From an uncultured Peptococcaceae bacterium (GTDB lineage: Bacteria; Bacillota; Peptococcia; Peptococcales; Peptococcaceae): a stretch of DNA of 48,436 nucleotides. The position numbers and the translations under genes were made by a program. The notes under the pieces are model-generated. The model ran no database searches. It was given only the letters and a program-made list of their open reading frames with translations, and was not told the origin of the DNA. The stretch covers positions 1-48,436 of the forward strand of contig CAUDRX010000002.1 in the NCBI GenBank assembly GCA_958451915.1. The letters are read 5' to 3'. Positions 41,171-48,436 of this stretch are shown here, piece after piece; positions within the stretch are counted from its first letter, which is position 1; the number at the start of each line of letters is the position of its first letter.

Positions 41171-42004
41171 TTATTTGCCTTTTCTAGGTGTCACGATGAA
41201 CTTGTTGCTCAGGTTCTTCTTCTTACGGGTCTTGCCACCATGAGCAACCTTACCCCAAGGGCTGACAGGGGACTTGCGGCCGACTGGTGCACGACCTTCA
41301 CCACCACCGTGTGGGTGATCGTTAGGGTTCATGACAGAACCACGAACGGTAGGGCGGATGCCCATCCAACGGCTGCGGCCTGCTTTACCGATGTTGATGT
41401 TGGCGTGTTCACCGTTACCAACAACACCGATGGTCGCACGGCAGGTAAGAAGGATCTTGCGAACTTCACCGGAAGGAAGTCTCAGCATTGCATATTTGCC
41501 TTCCTTAGCCATGAGCTGAGCGCTAACGCCGGCGCTGCGGCAGATCTGGCCGCCACGGCCTGGATGCAGCTCGATGTTGTGGACTAAGGTACCAACTGGG
41601 ATGTTAGCGAGTGGCAGTGCATTGCCGGTTTTGATATCCGCTTCAGGGCCGGAATAAACGACATCCCCGACCTGCAGACCAGCAGGAGCGATGATGTAGC
41701 GCTTTTCACCATCATAATAGTGGAGCAGCGCGATACGGCTGGAACGGTTTGGATCGTATTCGATGGTCGCTACGCGAGCAGGTACGCCATCTTTCAAACG
41801 CTTAAAATCAATGATACGATATTTTCTCTTGTGACCGCCGCCATGATGACGAACAGTGATACGGCCATAGCTGTTGCGGCCGGAATGTTTCTTCAGCGGT
41901 ACAAGCAGGGATTTCTCAGGCTTGGTCGTGGTGATCTCTTCGAAAGAAGAAACGGTCATCTGACGCACACCAGGAGACGTTGGCTTAAATGATCTCAGTG
42001 CCAT
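41171..42004 (-). CDS. rplB: 50S ribosomal protein L2
   Basis: A 277-residue protein needed for subunit joining and peptidyl transfer: KHSGRNSYGRITVRHHGGGH, SAQLMAKEGKYAMLRLPSGE, and the VMNPNDHPHGGGEGR loop with the key His. Starts at 42004, 19 bases past rplW. Confidence 0.98.
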   Translation of the reverse strand: MALRSFKPTSPGVRQMTVSSFEEITTTKPEKSLLVPLKKHSGRNSYGRITVRHHGGGHKRKYRIIDFKRLKDGVPARVATIEYDPNRSSRIALLHYYDGEKRYIIAPAGLQVGDVVYSGPEADIKTGNALPLANIPVGTLVHNIELHPGRGGQICRSAGVSAQLMAKEGKYAMLRLPSGEVRKILLTCRATIGVVGNGEHANINIGKAGRSRWMGIRPTVRGSVMNPNDHPHGGGEGRAPVGRKSPVSPWGKVAHGGKTRKKKNLSNKFIVTPRKGK

Positions 42005-42023
42005 TTTGTTCCTCCTTTAATTA

Positions 42024-42311
42024 TTAAAGACCTTCAAAGACTTCAATGCTATCGCCTTCACGGAGTGTCACGACAGCCTTTTTCCAGCTGGCAGTCTTGC
42101 CCTGGGTACGGCCCATGCGCTTCATTTTACCGTGAACGTTCACAGTGTTAACATTAACAACTGTCACCTTGAAGATTTCTTCGATCGCATTTTTGATCTC
42201 GATCTTGTTGGCATCTTTTGCAACCTTGAAGCAGTATTTGTTATCCTGCATCAGGTCAACGCTCTTTTCAGTGACAACTGGTTTGATGATGATCTCTCTT
42301 GCCAATTTCAT
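42024..42311 (-). CDS. rplW: 50S ribosomal protein L23
   Basis: A 95-residue protein (IKPVVTEKSVDLMQDNKYCF, IKNAIEEIFKVTVVNVNT) at the exit tunnel that docks trigger factor and SRP. Overlaps the rplD stop by one base (TAATG). Confidence 0.97.
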   Translation of the reverse strand: MKLAREIIIKPVVTEKSVDLMQDNKYCFKVAKDANKIEIKNAIEEIFKVTVVNVNTVNVHGKMKRMGRTQGKTASWKKAVVTLREGDSIEVFEGL

Positions 42312-42934
42312 TACGCCAACACCTCCTCAATCTTTAAGGCAGCATCCTTGGTGAGTACGAGGCTGTTATTGTTCAGGATCGCATAGGTGTTGAGTTCACT
42401 TACGGTGACTGGTGTCACACCTTCGATGTTGCGAGCGCTCTTGATGACAACTTCGTCTACTTCAGGAAGAACGAGCAATGTTTTCTTACCGGTACCAAGT
42501 GCTTCGAGCACTTTGATCATTTCCTTGGTCTTTGGTGCTTCGAAGGTCAATGCATCGACAACGACCATTGCATCTTCACTCACCTTGTCGGAAAGTGCAG
42601 AACGCATTGCCAAGGAGACTTTCTTTTTGTTGACGCGGGTTTCATAGCTTCTAGGCTTTGGCCCGAAGATGATCGCACCGCCGCGCCACAATGGAGAACG
42701 GGACGTACCAGCACGTGCACGGCCAGTCCCTTTCTGGCGCCATGGCTTACGGCCACCGCCTCTGACTTCGCCGCGGGACAGCGTGCTGTGGGTCCCTTTG
42801 CGTAAGCCAGCCAAATAACTTACAACAACTTCATGCATAACAGATTTGTTTGGTTCGATGCCAAAGACCGCATCGTTGAGAGTCAGTTCTTCAACATCTG
42901 CACCCTGCATATTCTTAACTTTGATTACTGGCAT
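42311..42934 (-). CDS. rplD: 50S ribosomal protein L4
   Basis: A 207-residue protein with an extended tunnel loop (STLSRGEVRGGGRKPWRQKG, RAGTSRSPLWRGGAIIFGP). In many bacteria L4 feeds back on the S10 leader; a structured leader is present upstream of rpsJ here. Confidence 0.98.
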   Translation of the reverse strand: MPVIKVKNMQGADVEELTLNDAVFGIEPNKSVMHEVVVSYLAGLRKGTHSTLSRGEVRGGGRKPWRQKGTGRARAGTSRSPLWRGGAIIFGPKPRSYETRVNKKKVSLAMRSALSDKVSEDAMVVVDALTFEAPKTKEMIKVLEALGTGKKTLLVLPEVDEVVIKSARNIEGVTPVTVSELNTYAILNNNSLVLTKDAALKIEEVLA

Positions 42935-42951
42935 GTATTCTCCTCCTTTCC

Positions 42952-43581
42952 TTACTTATGGCTCTTAACGCTTTCTTTGACAACCACGAGGCTGTTCTTT
43001 GCCCCAGGGATGGAGCCTTTGATCAAGAGCAGGTTATTTTCAACGTCCACCTTAACGACTTTAAGGTTCTGAACGGTAACGTTCTTATTCCCAGCACGCC
43101 CAGGCATCAAATGGCCTTTGAATACGTGATGAGGACCGGCAGCGCCAACAGACCCGGTTTTTCTCTTATGTTTGGAACCATGAGTCATAGGCCCACGATG
43201 GCGGCCGTAGCGCTTAATGGTACCTGCAAAGCCTTTACCTTTGCTGACGCCGGAAACGTCGATGGCTTCGCCTTCAGCAAAAACGTCTGCTTTGATCTCG
43301 TCACCATTGTTATAGCTAGATGGATCATCAACGTGGATCTCACGGAGATATTTTCTAGCGGCTACACCGGCCTTGTCGAAGTGACCCTTTGCAGGCTTGT
43401 TGACTGCAACTGGTTTGATATCGCCAAAGCCGACCTGAACAGCATTATAACCGTCAGTATCAATTGTTTTCACCTGGGTGACTACGCAAGGGCCTGCAGC
43501 AACAACGGTCACAGGGACCAGGACGCCTTCTGGCGTAAAGATCTGAGTCATCCCGATTTTCTTACCTAAAATGGCTTTCAT
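42952..43581 (-). CDS. rplC: 50S ribosomal protein L3
   Basis: A 209-residue protein starting MKAILGKKIGMTQIFTPEG, with the FAGTIKRYGRHRGPMTHGSK loop near the peptidyl transferase centre. The ATG at 43581 fits the family; a GTG four codons earlier abuts the GGAGG and is too close to use. Confidence 0.96.
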   Translation of the reverse strand: MKAILGKKIGMTQIFTPEGVLVPVTVVAAGPCVVTQVKTIDTDGYNAVQVGFGDIKPVAVNKPAKGHFDKAGVAARKYLREIHVDDPSSYNNGDEIKADVFAEGEAIDVSGVSKGKGFAGTIKRYGRHRGPMTHGSKHKRKTGSVGAAGPHHVFKGHLMPGRAGNKNVTVQNLKVVKVDVENNLLLIKGSIPGAKNSLVVVKESVKSHK

Positions 43582-43605
43582 TCGAACTGCCACCTCCTTT
43601 TTCTA

Positions 43606-43914
43606 TTATAATTTGATTTCGATTTCAACGCCGCTTGGCAGATCCAAACGCATCAACGCTTCAACAGTCTTGTTGGTGTGTTCGGTGATGTCAATGAGAC
43701 GTTTGTGGGTTCTGGTTTCGAACTGTTCTCGGCTGTCTTTGTTGACATGTGGAGAACGGAGAACGGTGTAGACTGCCTTTTCGGTTGGTAGCGGAACTGG
43801 GCCGGAAACGGTAGCGCCAGTCTTCTTGGCAGTTTCTACGATCTTGCTTGCGCTCTGATCAAGAACTTTGTGATCAAAAGCTTTCAAGCGGATTCTGATT
43901 TTACTTCTTGCCAT
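43606..43914 (-). CDS. rpsJ: 30S ribosomal protein S10 (NusE)
   Basis: A 102-residue protein starting MARSKIRIRLKAFDH, with SGPVPLPTEKAVYTVLRSPH. It also takes part in transcription antitermination. AAGGAGG lies 7 bases upstream; longer upstream frames run through the leader and are not coding. First gene of the whole cluster. Confidence 0.98.
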   Translation of the reverse strand: MARSKIRIRLKAFDHKVLDQSASKIVETAKKTGATVSGPVPLPTEKAVYTVLRSPHVNKDSREQFETRTHKRLIDITEHTNKTVEALMRLDLPSGVEIEIKL

Positions 43915-43934
43915 TATTTTTCCTCCTTGATTTC

Positions 43935-44012
43935 GCCCGATCGTCGGGCTGCTCCGCGGGAGTTCCCTAGAACACGGCCTCAGGTGTGTCCATTCGCCTA
44001 GCAATCTCCCGC
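43935..44012 (-). promoter_or_regulatory. Structured S10 operon leader (candidate r-protein binding element)
   Basis: Three helices can be drawn in the 5' leader: a closing 7-bp stem GCGGGAG/CTCCCGC (44006-44012 with 43956-43962), an inner ACAC/GTGT stem (43972-43975 with 43986-43989), and a proximal hairpin GCCCGA-CGA-TCGGGC (43935-43949) just before the rpsJ ribosome binding site. This shape fits leaders bound by L4 or another ribosomal protein; I cannot match it to a known family by eye. Confidence 0.55.
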
Positions 44013-44039
44013 ATCATTGCTGATTTCAGGCACCTCCTT

Positions 44040-44068
44040 ACTTTAACACAGCGTTTAGCCTTTTGCAA
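44040..44068 (-). promoter_or_regulatory. Sigma-A promoter of the S10-spc-alpha cluster
   Basis: TTGCAA (44063-44068), 17 bp and TAAAGT (44040-44045) on the minus strand. The start would be near 44033, giving a leader of about 120 bases. The remaining gene-free stretch, 44069-44232, is AT-rich with no open frame that has a ribosome binding site; it may hold an UP element. Confidence 0.75.
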
Positions 44069-44232
44069 GCGTTTTTTCCCTTAGTGCGGCGCTTTTCAGC
44101 GTTTTTCGTCTGTAAAATCTTCAGTGATTTTGATATCATTCATAATCAAAATTTTTATGGCAAATTTTCAAAAAACTTTTTTCTTCCCAGTCGTTCCGAC
44201 ACGTCATATAATGAAGCTTTTTGCTTCCGGAC

Positions 44233-44285
44233 AAAAAGCGCCAGCACGGAAGCGATGTCAGAAATGTCGCTTCCGTGCTGGCGCT
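44233..44285 (-). terminator. Long perfect terminator after cdd
   Basis: A 19-bp perfect stem (44237-44255 with 44267-44285) with an 11-base loop, followed on the minus strand by UUUUUG. It lies 13 bases past the cdd stop and isolates the ribosomal promoter from upstream transcription. The stem is unusually long for a terminator. Confidence 0.93.
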
Positions 44286-44298
44286 GATCCGTTTCGTC

Positions 44299-44724
44299 TC
44301 ATTTGCCGGAAAGGGTGCAAGGGCCAAAACCTTCAGGCATCAGGTCCGCAAGGGTATAGATCTGATAGTCACTGATGTTTTTCGCAAGGATGATCTGGAA
44401 GGTTTCCGGTGCACAGAATTCCATCATCACCTGGCGGCAGACGCCGCAAGGCGCTGTGTAGCTGGTCACTTCCCCATTCATGCCACCAACGATGCAGATG
44501 GCTGCAAAATCCTGCACCCCTTCGCTGACGGCCTTGAAAAATGCGGTGCGCTCGGCGCAGTTCGTCGGCGTATAGGCGGCATTTTCAATATTACAGCCGC
44601 CAAAGATGCGTCCATCCTTAGCGAGGAGTGCCGCTCCAACCTTAAAATGAGAATACGGGGTATAGGCACGCGGCAGCTGCGCGATGGCTGTTTCGATGAG
44701 GGTATGGATAAGAGAGGCCTCCAC
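44299..44724 (-). CDS. cdd: Cytidine deaminase
   Basis: A 141-residue zinc enzyme converting (deoxy)cytidine to (deoxy)uridine. The zinc and catalytic motif is NCAERTAFFKAV (Cys and Glu) with PCGVCRQVMMEF (two Cys); the tetrameric all-Cys type. GGCNIENAAY is the substrate-binding strand. Start is GTG with GGAGGGG 6 bases upstream, 12 bases after udp, so both belong to one pyrimidine salvage operon. Confidence 0.95.
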   Translation of the reverse strand: MEASLIHTLIETAIAQLPRAYTPYSHFKVGAALLAKDGRIFGGCNIENAAYTPTNCAERTAFFKAVSEGVQDFAAICIVGGMNGEVTSYTAPCGVCRQVMMEFCAPETFQIILAKNISDYQIYTLADLMPEGFGPCTLSGK

Positions 44725-44736
44725 GTTCTCCCCTCC

Positions 44737-45519
44737 TCAGCGCTTGATGCGATCGATGCGGATGAGTCGGCGCACCGCTTCCACTGCCGTTCGCACGGCA
44801 GCATCGGTATCGTGTACAACAGGGTTCTCAAGGCCTGCCCTGGCACGTTCCTGGTTGGCCATGACGAGGAAACAGGAACCGGCACGGACCCCGAGGTGGG
44901 CGGCGACAACAAAGAGGGCAGCCGATTCCATCTCTGAGGCGAGACAGCCGAGGCGCTTCCACGCTTCCCACTTATAGAGGAGTTCACCGGCGACAGGTTT
45001 GGTCTCTGGTGAATGCTGGCCGTAAAAGGAATCCTTGCACTGCACCACACCGACGTGGTTTGGCAGCGCCAGTGCTTCAGCAGCGTCCATGAGTGCAGAA
45101 GTCACACGCACATCAGCCACCGCCGGAAATTCAATCGGTGCATATTCGCGGCTTGTGCCCTCCATGCGGATGGCGCCGTTTGCGATGACGATGTCTCCGC
45201 TCTTCACATCCAGCTGCATACCGCCGCAAGTGCCGATGCGCACGAAAGTATCTGCCCCGGCCATCACGAGTTCTTCCATGGCGATCGCCGCCGATGGTCC
45301 GCCGATACCGGTGGAAGTTACGCTGACCTTTTCCCCGTCCAGTGTGCCAGTATAGGTGACAAATTCCCTGCTGTCCGCAATGAGCACCGGGTCTTCAAAA
45401 TACCGGGCGATCTTCGCACAGCGTTTTGGGTCGCCGGGAAGGAGCACATAACGTCCCACATCGCCTTTGCCAACCTGCAGATGATAGAGTTTATCTTTAT
45501 CCTCAGAATAATTGATCAT
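44737..45519 (-). CDS. udp: Uridine phosphorylase
   Basis: A 260-residue nucleoside phosphorylase of the NP-I family. VLLPGDPKRC binds phosphate, and STGIGGPSAAIAMEEL and RIGTCGGMQ are the family signatures. SEMESAALFVVAAHLGVRAG places the ribose-binding Met-Glu pair. The closest resemblance is to uridine phosphorylases rather than DeoD. The ATG at 45519 is preferred, with AAAGGA about 11 bases upstream; another four codons earlier is too close to the site. With cdd it takes cytidine to uracil and ribose 1-phosphate. Confidence 0.9.
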   Translation of the reverse strand: MINYSEDKDKLYHLQVGKGDVGRYVLLPGDPKRCAKIARYFEDPVLIADSREFVTYTGTLDGEKVSVTSTGIGGPSAAIAMEELVMAGADTFVRIGTCGGMQLDVKSGDIVIANGAIRMEGTSREYAPIEFPAVADVRVTSALMDAAEALALPNHVGVVQCKDSFYGQHSPETKPVAGELLYKWEAWKRLGCLASEMESAALFVVAAHLGVRAGSCFLVMANQERARAGLENPVVHDTDAAVRTAVEAVRRLIRIDRIKR

Positions 45520-45548
45520 GCTGATCCCCATCCTTTCCTGATGTTCCC

Positions 45549-45578
45549 ATTGTAACGGAAAAAGCCCGCTGCCTGCAA
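45549..45578 (-). promoter_or_regulatory. Sigma-A promoter of the udp-cdd operon
   Basis: TTGCAG (45573-45578), an 18-bp spacer and TACAAT (45549-45554), 29 bases before the ATG. Confidence 0.7.
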
Positions 45579-45648
45579 GCCGCTTGATACGCTGTCGGTA
45601 CGTGCGCCATATCAGAACTGCCATCTGCATCTCAGAAGTGCCAGACAC

Positions 45649-45698
45649 ACACAGCCCTTCACAAGCACTGTCTGAACGATACGTGTGAAGGGCTGTGT
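45649..45698. terminator. 15-bp inverted repeat after the ABC permease gene
   Basis: The arms ACACAGCCCTTCACA (45649-45663) and their complement (45684-45698) pair perfectly with a 20-base loop, 24 bases past the permease stop. The T-rich tail is on the plus-strand side (TTCTTTT), not the minus side, so it is not a textbook terminator for the permease. It may still mark the end of that transcript. Confidence 0.55.
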
Positions 45699-45722
45699 TC
45701 TTTTACAGGCTATTGCGGCTGC

Positions 45723-48110
45723 TCAATGCTCGACTGCCAGCGTATCGATGATCGGCCGCGCCCGGAACCAGCGCAGCGGCCGCCGCACCGCAACGATGCA
45801 GGTCGCCGCCATGACGGTGAGGATGAAGAGGAGCGCTTGCCACGGCAATGTCCAGGCCGTCCCCCAGATCTCTGTGATCAGGCTCGTAAAAAGCAGATAA
45901 TGGCAGACAAGCCCGAACAGGGTGCCCAGTGCACCGCCGAGCACCGTGTAGGCAACTGCTTCACTGGCGAGCATACGCCCCAGCTGCCGCTCGCTGAGCC
46001 CCAGGGCACGATAGACGCCGTATTGCCGCATGCGTGCGCTGACACTCATGGCGATGCTGTTGATGACATTGAAGATCGTGATCAGCGCGATGATCACCAG
46101 GAATCCATAGATGAAAAGCTCAAAGCAATAATATGTCCCGCGGGCGCTGGCGTTCGAGAGACGATCGTCAGCGAATACCGCATCTGCCGGCGCCTGGGCA
46201 CGGATGGCATTGACATCGGCATCGCTGGCATCCGGCGTCAGCTGGATGTCAATGGCTGCATAACCATCTGCGCCGGTGAGCGAAGAAAAAGTCTCTTCGG
46301 AGCAGATCAGCACCACAGTATCATTTTCGCTGACGACGGAGGCGTGTGCCAGGATGCCGGCAACTGTTACCGTCTTCGGACTGCCGTTCACTGTGAGTGT
46401 GACCGTATCACCGACAGCAAGATCCACGCCCTCCTGGTAAACGGCCAGCACCGCATCCGGTGTCTCCGCCGCCGTTCCGATATCGCCGGCGAGCAGCTCA
46501 TCTTCAGCCCAGTCAAACTGCTGTGCCTCATAGCTCACCAGATCAGCACGACTGCTCACACCATCGTGTTCTGCCGCAAGGCCGTTCGCACGCATGCGTC
46601 CATAGACCGCTTCCACAACGCTTTCCTTTTCCAGATCCTGTGCCAGCGACGGCGCAAGGCCATTAGTCCCATCGACTGATGTGATCGAGACGTCTGCCGT
46701 CCACGGCTTCAATGGGCGCAGGCCATTCTCCATCATATCCACAGCTACAGAAAAACTGAGAAAAAGAATGATGCTGAATGCAAAGGATGCCGTCACCAGT
46801 ACCAGGTTCTTGCGGCTGGCCCTGGCATGGTGGATCCCCAATGCCGTCTCCACACGCAGGTGCCGTACTTTTGCAGCTGTACGGACAGGTTCCTGGTCGG
46901 TGGCATTGCCGCTGACAGCCGCAAGGGGAGAGACCCGTGCCGCCCGCTTAGCTGGCGCGCGCGCCGCCAGACGCACCGTGAGGAACCCAAGCACGACACC
47001 CGCCGCCACGCTCGGCCAGCTTACTGCCAAAACCGGCATCTCAGCAAAGTAGATCGGCACCAGGTGACGCAGTACCGCACAGAGGATCCAGACCACTGCC
47101 ATGCCGATGCCAACGCCGATAGGGATGGCCGTACGGCACCAACGCAACGCTTCCCGCCGCACGAGCCGCATCACCTGCTTCGGCGTTGCGCCAAGGCAGC
47201 GCAGCATGCCATAAAACTCTGTGCGCTGAGCAACGCGCATGTTCAGGCTCGAAGCGATCATGAGGATACCCGCGATGAGAACGAGCATCCCAAGAACGAG
47301 CGCCGTAAGATAGATGCGGATAAGCTGAGCGTTCGCGCTCTGACCATACAGACCCAGAAGTTTGACATTCTCTACGATCTGATCGTCTGCGAGCTGAAAA
47401 TCCTCTTTCAGCGCAGCGATCGAATGCCGCGCCAGGAAAGGCTGCTCAAACTGCACATAGAGGGCACTGTTGACATCATCCAGATTGACGTTCCCGAGTG
47501 CCGACGGCACGATCCCACGGCTCTCGGCATAAGCGGCGCGAAAAGCATCCGTCGAAAGAAAAGCACCCAGGCCGTCACTCGACATGGTTTGCGCAGAATC
47601 CCTGACAAAGCCCGAGACCGTATAGGTCAGCGCACCCTGATCTGGTGTGGTGATCGTCACCCGATCACCAGGGGCGCAATCATAGACATCACGCGCATTC
47701 TGCGTCAGCATGACTTCGTCAGTCGTTTCGGGAAAACGCCCTTCCACAATGGACGCATCAAGGATATCTGTCATCATCTCTGCATCGCAGCCGATCACCA
47801 GCACCGCATGGTCAAAAAGTGTGTAAGGGGCATCCTCTTCATAAGGAAGCACCCCATAACGCGACACCGCTGCCACATCCGGACGCGCGCCGATGCGCGC
47901 TGCCTCCTCATCGGTGACGCCGAGCACACCGACATGAAAATCGCCGTTGTCTTGCCTGACCTGCGCGATCTGTGAGCGGATGTACATATCCGCCATGCCA
48001 AAGATCGCTGTTACGAGAAAGACCGCCAGAACGATGCAGGCTACCGTCATGCGGTTCTCGCGGCGATGCCGCCGGGCAGAGAGCGACGCCAGTTCAAGAT
48101 AATCTTTCAT
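45723..48110 (-). CDS. FtsX-like ABC transporter permease
   Basis: A 795-residue MacB/FtsX-type permease. One helix near residues 20-41 is followed by an extracytoplasmic MacB_PCD-like domain, an FtsX core of three helices (about 260-390, with MRVAQRTEFYGMLRCLGATPKQV), a linker, a further helix near 445, a second extracytoplasmic domain, and a last FtsX core (about 660-790, with SVSARMRQYGVYRALGLSERQLGRML). This two-core layout is typical of Firmicutes peptide/lipid exporters and bacteriocin-resistance systems. The second of two tandem ATGs (48110) has GGAGG 7 bases upstream. It overlaps the ATPase gene by 17 bases. No two-component system is visible nearby to hint at the substrate. Confidence 0.88.
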   Translation of the reverse strand: MKDYLELASLSARRHRRENRMTVACIVLAVFLVTAIFGMADMYIRSQIAQVRQDNGDFHVGVLGVTDEEAARIGARPDVAAVSRYGVLPYEEDAPYTLFDHAVLVIGCDAEMMTDILDASIVEGRFPETTDEVMLTQNARDVYDCAPGDRVTITTPDQGALTYTVSGFVRDSAQTMSSDGLGAFLSTDAFRAAYAESRGIVPSALGNVNLDDVNSALYVQFEQPFLARHSIAALKEDFQLADDQIVENVKLLGLYGQSANAQLIRIYLTALVLGMLVLIAGILMIASSLNMRVAQRTEFYGMLRCLGATPKQVMRLVRREALRWCRTAIPIGVGIGMAVVWILCAVLRHLVPIYFAEMPVLAVSWPSVAAGVVLGFLTVRLAARAPAKRAARVSPLAAVSGNATDQEPVRTAAKVRHLRVETALGIHHARASRKNLVLVTASFAFSIILFLSFSVAVDMMENGLRPLKPWTADVSITSVDGTNGLAPSLAQDLEKESVVEAVYGRMRANGLAAEHDGVSSRADLVSYEAQQFDWAEDELLAGDIGTAAETPDAVLAVYQEGVDLAVGDTVTLTVNGSPKTVTVAGILAHASVVSENDTVVLICSEETFSSLTGADGYAAIDIQLTPDASDADVNAIRAQAPADAVFADDRLSNASARGTYYCFELFIYGFLVIIALITIFNVINSIAMSVSARMRQYGVYRALGLSERQLGRMLASEAVAYTVLGGALGTLFGLVCHYLLFTSLITEIWGTAWTLPWQALLFILTVMAATCIVAVRRPLRWFRARPIIDTLAVEH

Positions 48111-48436
48111 CATGCGCCCTCCCCAGATCCGTGAGCACACCGTCCTTCACCCTGAACACCCTGTCAACGACAGCCGCGAGGCTGGTATTATGGGTGATCA
48201 TCAGGATGGTCTGCTGATAATGGCGTGCCGCCTGTGTGAGCAGGGCCACAACTTCCTGGCTGTTCCTGCTGTCAAGGTTGCCTGTTGGCTCATCGGCAAG
48301 GATGAGTTTGGGCCTGGTGATGAGTGCCCTGCCGATAGCAACGCGCTGCTGCTGGCCGCCTGAAAGCTGGCTCGGCAGATGGTGCCGCCGCGCCGTGAGC
48401 CCGAGCAGCGCGAGCAGTTCATCAACCTCGGTCTGC
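48094..48436 (-). CDS. ABC transporter ATPase, C-terminal part (runs off window)
   Basis: The 113 visible codons end at TGA 48094-48096. They carry the signature LSGGQQQRVAIGRAL, Walker B LILADEPTGNLDS and the H loop MITHNTSLA, the exact style of LolD/MacB-type ATPases that pair with FtsX-like permeases. The P loop and N-terminal half lie beyond the window. It overlaps and is translationally coupled to the permease gene. Confidence 0.93.
   Translation of the reverse strand, partial: QTEVDELLALLGLTARRHHLPSQLSGGQQQRVAIGRALITRPKLILADEPTGNLDSRNSQEVVALLTQAARHYQQTILMITHNTSLAAVVDRVFRVKDGVLTDLGRAHDERLS

Noticed and set aside
43967..44017. Possible 16-codon leader peptide (starting MMREIARRMD) ahead of rpsJ
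   Set aside because: The AGGAGG that would serve it lies directly after the -10 element and at or before the predicted transcript start, and the codons lie inside the leader stems. It is better explained as structured RNA.
46827..47975. Plus-strand open frame of 382 codons inside the ABC permease gene
   Set aside because: Antisense shadow, His/Arg-rich low-complexity translation, no start signal.
1..48436. CRISPR array or prophage
   Set aside because: No regularly spaced direct repeats, and no integrase, capsid or lysis genes were seen.

Overview
The window reads as a chromosomal segment of a low-to-moderate GC Gram-positive (Bacillota) bacterium. The evidence is the S10-spc-alpha ribosomal cluster in Firmicutes order running into the ECF transporter genes and truA, a FabK-type enoyl-ACP reductase in an acp-fab-acc operon, a zinc-type S14, strong GGAGG ribosome binding sites, and TTGACA/TATAAT-like promoters with 17-bp spacers. 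RpoA and the operon layout look most like Clostridia (Eubacteriales). That lineage guess is my inference; no rRNA gene is present to settle it. Nearly every gene is on the minus strand, so transcription runs from high to low coordinates.

Left part (1-8200), accessory metabolism: an unusual EamA transporter-NUDIX fusion with a small FMN-binding split-barrel protein; a PutP-type Na+/proline symporter; a membrane-anchored alpha/beta hydrolase (plus strand); a CNNM/CBS/CorC membrane protein; a nitroreductase and a D-2-hydroxyacid dehydrogenase; then the C-terminal stump of a sensor histidine kinase joined to the end of a decayed IS3-family element.

8200-11400, a possible sulfur module: a TauE/SafE permease and a Crp/Fnr regulator in one operon, followed by a highly expressed-looking arylsulfotransferase-family beta-propeller with its own promoter. 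An inverted repeat is centred at exactly -41.5 from the predicted start of that promoter, the class II activator position.

11500-12200 (plus strand): tRNA-Ser(GGA), an intrinsic terminator, and a NUDIX hydrolase gene whose ribosome binding site follows the terminator directly.

12200-22500, fatty-acid synthesis operon (minus): acpP-fabK-fabD-fabG-fabF-accB-fabZ-accC-accD-accA, then an acyl-CoA synthetase and a MarR-family regulator. fabH is absent. Two TTGA-N4-TCAA palindromes lie over and just after a TTGACA-17-TAGAAT promoter in front of acpP, which suggests FabT-like repression by the MarR protein.

22486-23988: a 1503-bp IS3-family (IS150-like) element with a GAT target duplication. Removing it restores a perfect terminator hairpin, so the element landed in the apex of an intrinsic terminator. 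Its transposase carries a frameshift. Next are degenerate-looking ResB/CcsA-like genes (24018-25390), then truA-ecfT-ecfA2-ecfA1 (25476-28796).

29061-43914: rplQ, rpoA, rpsD, rpsK, rpsM, rpmJ, infA, map, adk, secY, rplO, rpmD, rpsE, rplR, rplF, rpsH, rpsN, rplE, rplX, rplN, rpsQ, rpmC, rplP, rpsC, rplV, rpsS, rplB, rplW, rplD, rplC, rpsJ (listed from low to high coordinate, the reverse of transcription), led by a promoter and a structured leader. The right end holds cdd and udp (pyrimidine salvage), a FtsX-like ABC permease, and its truncated ATPase.
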